A DNA stretch of 11,917 bases from JAGPUQ01 sp041594335 (GTDB lineage Bacteria; Pseudomonadota; Gammaproteobacteria; Pseudomonadales; Porticoccaceae). The stretch spans positions 1 through 11,917 of the forward strand of contig JBFHML010000063.1 in NCBI GenBank assembly GCA_041594335.1, written 5' to 3'. Positions 8,489 through 11,917 of this stretch are shown piece by piece. The position numbers and the translations under genes are program-made. Below the pieces are notes generated by a model, which was not told where the DNA came from, made no database searches, and worked only from the letters and a program-made list of their open reading frames with translations. The first letter of the stretch is position 1; each line of letters opens with the position of its first letter.

Positions 8489-9623
8489 GGAGCGTCCGGA
8501 AACAGCGCCGCACCTCCGCGACAAACACCTCCGGCCGTTCGAAAGCCGCGAAGTGTCCGCCCCGATCGAGCTCGCTCCAGTGAATCAGGTTCTTGAAACG
8601 CCGCTCCGCCCAGCGCCGGGAACTGCGGAAGATTTCCTTGGGATAGATGCTGCACCCGGTGGGCAGATCCACCGGATCGTGTGAAAGGTGATTGAAGCTC
8701 TCCCAATACAGCCGGGCGGAAGACGCCGCACTCGCGGTGCACCAGTAGAACATGATGTTGTCGAGCATTTCGTCGCGGCCCAGGACATTTTCCGGATGCC
8801 CGTCGCAATCGGTCCAAGCCCAGAATTTTTCCAGGATCCAGGCGGCCTGACCCACCGGCGAATCGACCAGCCCGTAGCCGACCGTCTGCGGCCGGGTACT
8901 CTGTTCCTTGGAATAGCCGGAATCCCAGTCCTTGTAGTGCTGCATGCCCTCCAGCGCGCTTTGCTCCAATGGCGTGAGGCTGTCGAACGTCGCTGGGTCC
9001 GGCTCCACGATCACCATGTTGAGATGAATCGCGGCGCAATTGCCCAGGTTCTGCACGGCAATTTCGGTCGTCACGGCCGCGCCCCAGTCGCCCCCTTGAG
9101 CAAAATAGCGATCGTAGCCGAGCCGCAACATCAGCTGGTTCCAGGCGCCGGCGATCCGGGCGAGATTCCAGCCGGGCTCGTCGGGCTTACCGGAAAAGCC
9201 GTAGCCCGGCAGCGCGGGGCAGACCACGTGGAAGGCGTCGGCAGCGTCGCCACCGTGAGCCGGGGGGTCCACCAGCGGCTCGATGACCTTATGAAACTCG
9301 ACAATCGACCCCGGCCAACCGTGGGTAATCAATAGCGGCTTTGCTTGGGAATGCGGTGAACGCTGATGGATAAAATGAAAGTCGAGGCCATCCAGCCGCG
9401 TCGTGAACTGGTCGAACCGGTTCAGCCGCGCCTCCCGGGTGCGCCAGTCATAGTGGTTCTGCCAATAACGACACACCTCCTGCACATAGGAGAGCGGCAC
9501 GCCCTGGGACCAGTCGGCGACCACCTCTTTCTCGGGCCAGCGCGCCCGCGCCAGGCGCTCGTGGAGATCCTCCAGCACGACATCCGGGATCGCGATGCGG
9601 AAGGGTTGGACGACATCGCTCAT
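8481..9623 (-). CDS. Epoxide hydrolase, alpha/beta-hydrolase fold with EHN domain
   Basis: A 380-aa hydrolase of the microsomal/juvenile-hormone epoxide hydrolase type, which adds water to an epoxide to give a diol. The N-terminal EHN region (about 1–110) includes RLARARWP and the WSQGVPLSYVQ motif. The alpha/beta core follows, with the oxyanion-hole motif HGWPGS at 101–106, nucleophile D179 in GGDWG, probable acid E330 in YPKE and base H357 in GGHFAAFE. The E-to-H distance of 27 residues equals that in human microsomal epoxide hydrolase (E404–H431, from memory). The lid carries STRPQTVGYGLVDSPVG and a candidate lid tyrosine, Y306 in SARLYWE. No signal or membrane anchor is seen, so it should be soluble. 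ATG 9623 has AGGAG at 9630–9634 with a 6-base spacer. It is the first gene of a two-gene operon with the HyuAB protein. The natural substrate is unknown. Confidence 0.93.
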   Translation of the reverse strand: MSDVVQPFRIAIPDVVLEDLHERLARARWPEKEVVADWSQGVPLSYVQEVCRYWQNHYDWRTREARLNRFDQFTTRLDGLDFHFIHQRSPHSQAKPLLITHGWPGSIVEFHKVIEPLVDPPAHGGDAADAFHVVCPALPGYGFSGKPDEPGWNLARIAGAWNQLMLRLGYDRYFAQGGDWGAAVTTEIAVQNLGNCAAIHLNMVIVEPDPATFDSLTPLEQSALEGMQHYKDWDSGYSKEQSTRPQTVGYGLVDSPVGQAAWILEKFWAWTDCDGHPENVLGRDEMLDNIMFYWCTASAASSARLYWESFNHLSHDPVDLPTGCSIYPKEIFRSSRRWAERRFKNLIHWSELDRGGHFAAFERPEVFVAEVRRCFRTLRD

Positions 9624-9662
9624 GATGGGCTCCTGGCGCTGGGCAGTGACGGTAAGGCACCG

Positions 9663-9691
9663 ATGCTAGCCGCCCCCGCGGGCGCCCGCAA
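9663..9691 (-). promoter_or_regulatory. Candidate sigma-70-like promoter for the epoxide hydrolase operon
   Basis: Reading the minus strand, TTGCGG (9691–9686) and TAGCAT (9668–9663) are separated by exactly 17 bases. Transcription would start near 9656, leaving a leader of about 33 bases before the ATG at 9623. The match to consensus is partial (TTG of the –35; four of six in the –10), so this is a prediction from position and spacing. Confidence 0.35.
9678..9689. repeat. Perfect 12-bp palindrome in the divergent intergenic region
   Basis: GCGGGCGCCCGC is identical to its reverse complement. It lies between the divergent epoxide hydrolase and crotonase genes and overlaps the –35 edge and spacer of the candidate leftward promoter. 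It could be an operator, but GC-rich DNA yields such palindromes by chance and no regulator gene lies nearby. Confidence 0.35.
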
Positions 9692-9751
9692 TCAGCCCGC
9701 CGTTGATGATTTAATGGCTCGCCACGCCACTGGCACCGCGAACCCACTACC

Positions 9752-9755
9752 GGAG
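9752..9755 (+). promoter_or_regulatory. Ribosome binding site supporting a TTG start
   Basis: GGAG is followed by an 8-base spacer and then TTG at 9764. No nearby in-frame ATG gives a full-length crotonase N-terminus, so the TTG is the best start. Confidence 0.6.
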
Positions 9756-9763
9756 AACCTACC

Positions 9764-10579
9764 TTGACCGGATCAGCCGAAACGAACCCCTCTCTCCTTA
9801 GCGAATGCCGTGGCGCCGTAGGTGTACTCACCTTCAACCGGCCGCAAAAGCGCAATGCCCTGACCCCGGAGCTGCTGGACCACCTCTGTACGATACTCGC
9901 CGACTGGGCCACCCGCGGCGACGTACGTGCCCTGATCATCACCGGCGCCGGCGACCAGGCGTTCTCCGCCGGTTACGATATCGGCGCCATCGAAACCGTT
10001 GGCCCGAAAGGCGTTGCCAATACTCGCGACGGTCTGCGCGGCACGCCGTTCGAGCGTGCCTTGGCGGCGGTGCGCGACTTCCCCTTCCCGACCATCGCCA
10101 TGATCAATGGCCACTGCTTTGGCGGTGCCTTGCACCTGGCCCTGTGCTGCGATTTGCGCATTGCTGCGGATCACATCAGCATGGGCATGCCGCCGGCCAA
10201 ACTCGGCGTGGTGTATGGCCCCGAAGGATTGTGGCAATTTCTCCAGGTGCTGGGCAGCGCCCGCACCCGGGAACTGTTTTTCACCGGACGCAGTTATCGC
10301 GGCCGCGAATTACAGGCATTGGGCATCGTAGAACATTGGGTCGACGCGACCGAGCTCACCGCCACGACCTTCGCACTGGCCGACGAAATCAGCCGTAATG
10401 CCCCTCTGGCGTTGCGCGGCATCAAGCACCTGCTGAATCAACTCGAAAGCCCGGCGCTCGATCCAACGCTCCAGGCGGAAGCCGCCCGCCTGATCTCCGA
10501 AGCCTTCTCCAGCAGCGACCTGAAAGAAGGCCAGGCCGCGTTTTTAGAAAAGCGCAGTCCAAGCTTTGCCGGAAAATAA
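9764..10579 (+). CDS. Enoyl-CoA hydratase/isomerase family protein, methylmalonyl-CoA decarboxylase-like
   Basis: A 271-aa crotonase-fold protein that should act on an acyl-CoA thioester in the cytoplasm. The oxyanion-hole segments are AFSAGYDI at 67–73 and NGHCFGGALHLAL at 115–127. The glutamate normally found in the PExxLG motif of hydratases is alanine here (PPAKLGVVY, A145). The segment instead resembles TPVNLGVPY of E. coli methylmalonyl-CoA decarboxylase (ScpB/YgfG), with Y151 matching its active-site Tyr140. The C-terminus EGQAAFLEKRSPSFAGK also resembles the ScpB end EGMNAFLEKRKPNFVGH. The other ScpB active-site residue, His66, is replaced by Y71. A decarboxylase-like or isomerase activity is thus more likely than simple hydration, but the reaction is not certain. 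Translation starts at a TTG with a good ribosome site. The gene is divergent from the epoxide hydrolase; an IS3 remnant begins 5 bp after its stop. Confidence 0.9.
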   Translation: MTGSAETNPSLLSECRGAVGVLTFNRPQKRNALTPELLDHLCTILADWATRGDVRALIITGAGDQAFSAGYDIGAIETVGPKGVANTRDGLRGTPFERALAAVRDFPFPTIAMINGHCFGGALHLALCCDLRIAADHISMGMPPAKLGVVYGPEGLWQFLQVLGSARTRELFFTGRSYRGRELQALGIVEHWVDATELTATTFALADEISRNAPLALRGIKHLLNQLESPALDPTLQAEAARLISEAFSSSDLKEGQAAFLEKRSPSFAGK

Positions 10580-10584
10580 GTACG

Positions 10585-10611
10585 TGAACCGCCCCAGGTT
10601 TCGCGGAGGCT
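10585..10611 (+). repeat. Left terminal inverted repeat of the IS3 remnant
   Basis: The 27 bases start with TGAACCGCCCC and end GGAGGCT, a pattern I recognise from IS3-family termini. They lie 5 bp past the crotonase stop and outside the orfA remnant. No intact partner repeat was found on the right. Confidence 0.55.
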
Positions 10612-10641
10612 CCAGCTCCTGAGCGATACGGCGCCACGAAC

Positions 10642-10880
10642 ACGTCAAACAAGTTGTCGCCGGCGGTTCGCGAACGCGCTGTGCGCATGGTGCGGGAACA
10701 TTGGGATGGGAATCCCCCCAGTGAGCGGCGGTCGAGTCGATCGTCCGGAAGATCGGTTGTGTACCGCAGGCACCGCTGGAATGGGTCAAGCGTGCCGCGG
10801 CCGAAACCTGGCAGCGCGAACACAATGAAGAGCGCCCCAAGAAAGCCCGCGGTGGCATGACGCCCAAGGACTACGCGTAG
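10642..10880 (+). pseudogene. Degenerate IS3 transposase: orfA start fused to orfB end
   Basis: From 10648 the plus strand reads NKLSPAVRERAVRMVREH, matching the start of IS3-family OrfA (usual form SPEVRERAVRMV). The frame then slips in a run of six C at 10714–10719. The continuation starting at 10719 reads Q, a stop at 10722–10724, then AAVESIVRKIGC and LEWVKRA; the family has SQWAAIxSIAxKIGC and a later WVRQAE, so the stop stands where tryptophan is expected (TGG to TGA). From about 10803 the same frame reads TWQREHNEERP and MTPKDYA before TAG at 10878–10880. That is the typical C-terminus of the IS3 OrfB integrase (WRxxYNExRPHSSLGxLTPxEYA). The whole DDE catalytic region is missing. A possible original start codon at 10642 reads ACG. 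The product cannot be active. Confidence 0.75.
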
Positions 10881-11278
10881 CACCGTTACCGAGGTTCGGC
10901 TATAGCAACCCCGGTCGCTAAACAGCCCCACTACCGAAAGCGGCGGGACGTCGATGGCGCCCACCTCATGGGCGCACAGGCCGAGGGCGGTGAAGATACC
11001 GGCTGCTTTCGCCGATCCAGAGCGCATCGGCACAGCGATTATCCACAGACATCAGGGCCGCGAGCTGGCTACTGAACGCATGCCGCAACATCCAGGCAAT
11101 GGCACAGACGGACAGCCGCCACGGGAAAATCGAGGGTTGCCACAGGGTAGCGCATGGCGGGCATTCGCCCATGACTGACCCGGCGATTCGTCCACGACCA
11201 GGGACCGGATCGAACTTCAATCTGCTGATCGACTACGGGACGTTCACCAGCCAGGGACAAAGTGACACAGTTACCCGT
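10881..11278. other. Gene-free stretch between the IS3 remnant and sufE
   Basis: Open frames here are short on both strands and none matches a family I recognise. The longest (about 84 codons on the minus strand, 10966–11220) lacks a plausible ribosome site and looks like chance. No hairpin followed by a T-run is seen downstream of sufE, so its transcript end is not visible. The stretch may be decayed insertion-element DNA or intergenic space; one DnaA-box match lies at 11039–11047. Confidence 0.5.
11039..11047 (+). promoter_or_regulatory. Single perfect DnaA-box match
   Basis: TTATCCACA is the strongest form of the DnaA box consensus TTATNCACA. It stands alone in non-coding DNA, with no cluster of further boxes, AT-rich unwinding region or replication gene around it. 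It may be a chance match or a solitary DnaA-binding site. Confidence 0.25.
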
Positions 11279-11752
11279 TCAGCGTGGGGGTTCCTGCTGC
11301 GCGGCGAGCTGGCGAATCTTGCCGACCATGGCCCGCAGGCCGTTGCCACGGGTGGGCGAGATATGGCGCAACAGGTCAAGCCGGGCGAAATAGCCTTCGA
11401 GATCAGCTTGCTGAATTTCCGTGGGCGTGCGGTCGTTGAGCGCGGCGAGCACGGCGGCGGCGAGGCCGCGCACGATCAGGGCGTCGGAGTCGACCGCGAA
11501 CTGGAGCTTACCGGTGGTCGGATCGACGCGGTGGACGATCCATACCTGGCTCTGACAGCCGTGAATGAAATGCTCTTCGGTCTTGCAGGCATCGGGCAGC
11601 GGCGGCAGTTCTCGGCCCAGATCGATCAGATAGCGGTAGCGCTCCTCCCAGTCGTCAAAGAACGCAAAGCTCTCGGCGATCTCTTCGGCGTCGATGCTAC
11701 GCCCGAAGGGCACTCGCGCAAACAGGTCACCGAGCTCTAGACTACCGTCCAT
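11279..11752 (-). CDS. sufE: SufE-family cysteine desulfuration protein
   Basis: A 157-aa cytoplasmic protein that accepts sulfur from the cysteine desulfurase SufS as a persulfide and passes it on for iron–sulfur cluster assembly. The length is close to the family norm (E. coli SufE is about 138 aa; the extra residues are mainly N-terminal). The acceptor cysteine is C66 in HGCQSQVWI, the family hallmark. The WEERYRYLIDLGRELPPLP segment at 35–53 and the C-terminal SPTRGNGLRAMVGKIR, which matches the conserved SPSRxxGL block, are both present. The ATG at 11752 shares one base with the stop of the sufT gene (TGATG), indicating coupled translation. Its presence at the end of a suf operon separates it from the CsdE paralogue by context, not by sequence. 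Confidence 0.92.
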   Translation of the reverse strand: MDGSLELGDLFARVPFGRSIDAEEIAESFAFFDDWEERYRYLIDLGRELPPLPDACKTEEHFIHGCQSQVWIVHRVDPTTGKLQFAVDSDALIVRGLAAAVLAALNDRTPTEIQQADLEGYFARLDLLRHISPTRGNGLRAMVGKIRQLAAQQEPPR

Positions 11753-11917
11753 CAGAAGATTCCCAGTTCAAGTTGTGCGGCCTCGGACATCCGCTCGCGG
11801 CTCCAGGGCGGGTCGAACACCAGCTCGACGGCCACCTGTTGCACGTTGGGCACCTTGCCGACGCGGTATTTGACGTCATCGACCAGCACCGGCCCCATGC
11901 CGCAGCCCGGCGCGGTC
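11752..11917 (-). CDS. sufT: SufT-like iron–sulfur assembly protein, C-terminal part
   Basis: The last 54 codons of a gene that enters from the right edge. The translation begins TAPGCGMGPVLVDDVK, continues through VQQVAVELVFDPPWSRERMS and ends LELGIF. The TxPGCGMGP motif and the VELVxDPPW segment are hallmarks of the DUF59/MIP18-domain protein SufT, which helps iron–sulfur protein maturation. The PGCGMGP and DPPW motifs place it with the SUF-linked SufT group and not with PaaD-like DUF59 proteins. The stop TGA at 11754–11752 overlaps the sufE start by one base, so both belong to one operon, with the other suf genes expected beyond position 11917. The N-terminal part is not in the window. Confidence 0.85.
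   Translation of the reverse strand, partial: TAPGCGMGPVLVDDVKYRVGKVPNVQQVAVELVFDPPWSRERMSEAAQLELGIF

Larger units (their letters stand above)
10585..10900 (+). mobile_element. Fossil IS3-family insertion sequence with large internal deletion
   Basis: Positions 10585–10611 begin TGAACCGCCCCAGG and continue to GGAGGCT, resembling the terminal inverted repeat of many IS3-family elements. The orfA remnant starts about 57 bp inside that end, the usual spacing. The coding remnant runs from about 10642 to 10880 and keeps only the start of orfA and the very end of orfB; about 1 kb of a normal element is missing. No convincing right inverted repeat is seen. The AACCCCGG-containing stretch near 10908–10925 might be its decayed remains, so the right boundary is approximate. 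The element is inserted directly behind the crotonase stop codon. Confidence 0.65.

Noticed and set aside
8489..8524. TTG start at 8524 for the hydantoinase
   Set aside because: It would add 12 residues with no family resemblance and lengthen the overlap with the epoxide hydrolase to 44 bp. GTG 8488 is simpler.
5966..8596. Long plus-strand open frames (up to 356 codons) opposite the hydantoinase gene
   Set aside because: They mirror a strongly conserved HyuA–HyuB protein on the other strand, show no recognisable domain, and are expected in high-GC DNA.
10422..11033. A 203-codon minus-strand open frame
   Set aside because: It spans the 3' end of the crotonase, the IS3 remnant and non-coding DNA, and has no family resemblance.
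11150..11178. Imperfect inverted repeat ATGGCGGG/TCGCCCAT as a terminator or operator
   Set aside because: The arms pair poorly and no T-run follows, so a terminator is not supported.
11237..11256. Possible right end of the IS3 element near GGGACGTTCACC
   Set aside because: Only a few bases resemble the reverse complement of the left repeat, and it is 350 bp past the orfB remnant.
11099..11740. A 213-codon plus-strand open frame opposite sufE
   Set aside because: SufE on the minus strand has its catalytic motif and full length; the plus-strand frame is its shadow.

Overview
The window is GC-rich, densely packed bacterial chromosome. The gene content points to a proteobacterium, most likely a gammaproteobacterium: a SufT–SufE pair, a GldA-type ABC transporter whose permease is fused to a GldG-like domain and followed by a DUF4340 protein, and acyl-CoA and epoxide catabolic genes. 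This assignment is inferred from gene content only; no rRNA or tRNA is present to confirm it.

Layout. (1) Positions 85–4891, plus strand: a three-gene transport operon made of an ATP-binding protein, a fused ABC-2 permease/GldG protein of 954 aa, and a membrane-anchored DUF4340 protein. Genes overlap or abut at both junctions, so they are probably translationally coupled. The end of an earlier reading frame at 1–83 suggests the operon began upstream of the window. (2) Positions 4859–9623, minus strand: an epoxide hydrolase followed, with an 8-bp overlap, by a large fused HyuA–HyuB hydantoinase/5-oxoprolinase-family protein. Its 3' end overlaps the DUF4340 gene tail-to-tail by 33 bp. (3) Positions 9624–9763: a 140-bp divergent intergenic region with a candidate promoter and a 12-bp perfect palindrome. 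(4) Positions 9764–10579, plus strand: a crotonase-fold protein whose active site and C-terminus resemble methylmalonyl-CoA decarboxylase more than a standard enoyl-CoA hydratase. (5) Positions 10585–about 10900: the fossil of an IS3-family insertion sequence. Its left end is recognisable, but orfA is frameshifted and interrupted and is fused directly to the last codons of orfB. (6) Positions 10881–11278: about 400 bp with no recognisable gene; it holds one perfect DnaA-box match. (7) Positions 11279–11917, minus strand: sufE preceded by the C-terminal end of sufT, the distal part of a SUF iron–sulfur assembly operon.

The three transport genes should form one envelope complex of unknown substrate. 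The epoxide hydrolase, HyuAB protein and divergent crotonase may share a catabolic pathway that opens an epoxide and/or a cyclic amide and then handles an acyl-CoA; this is inferred from adjacency only. I found no clearly novel defence or mobile system. The most distinctive items are the altered crotonase active site, the fused Gld-type transporter and the collapsed IS3 element.
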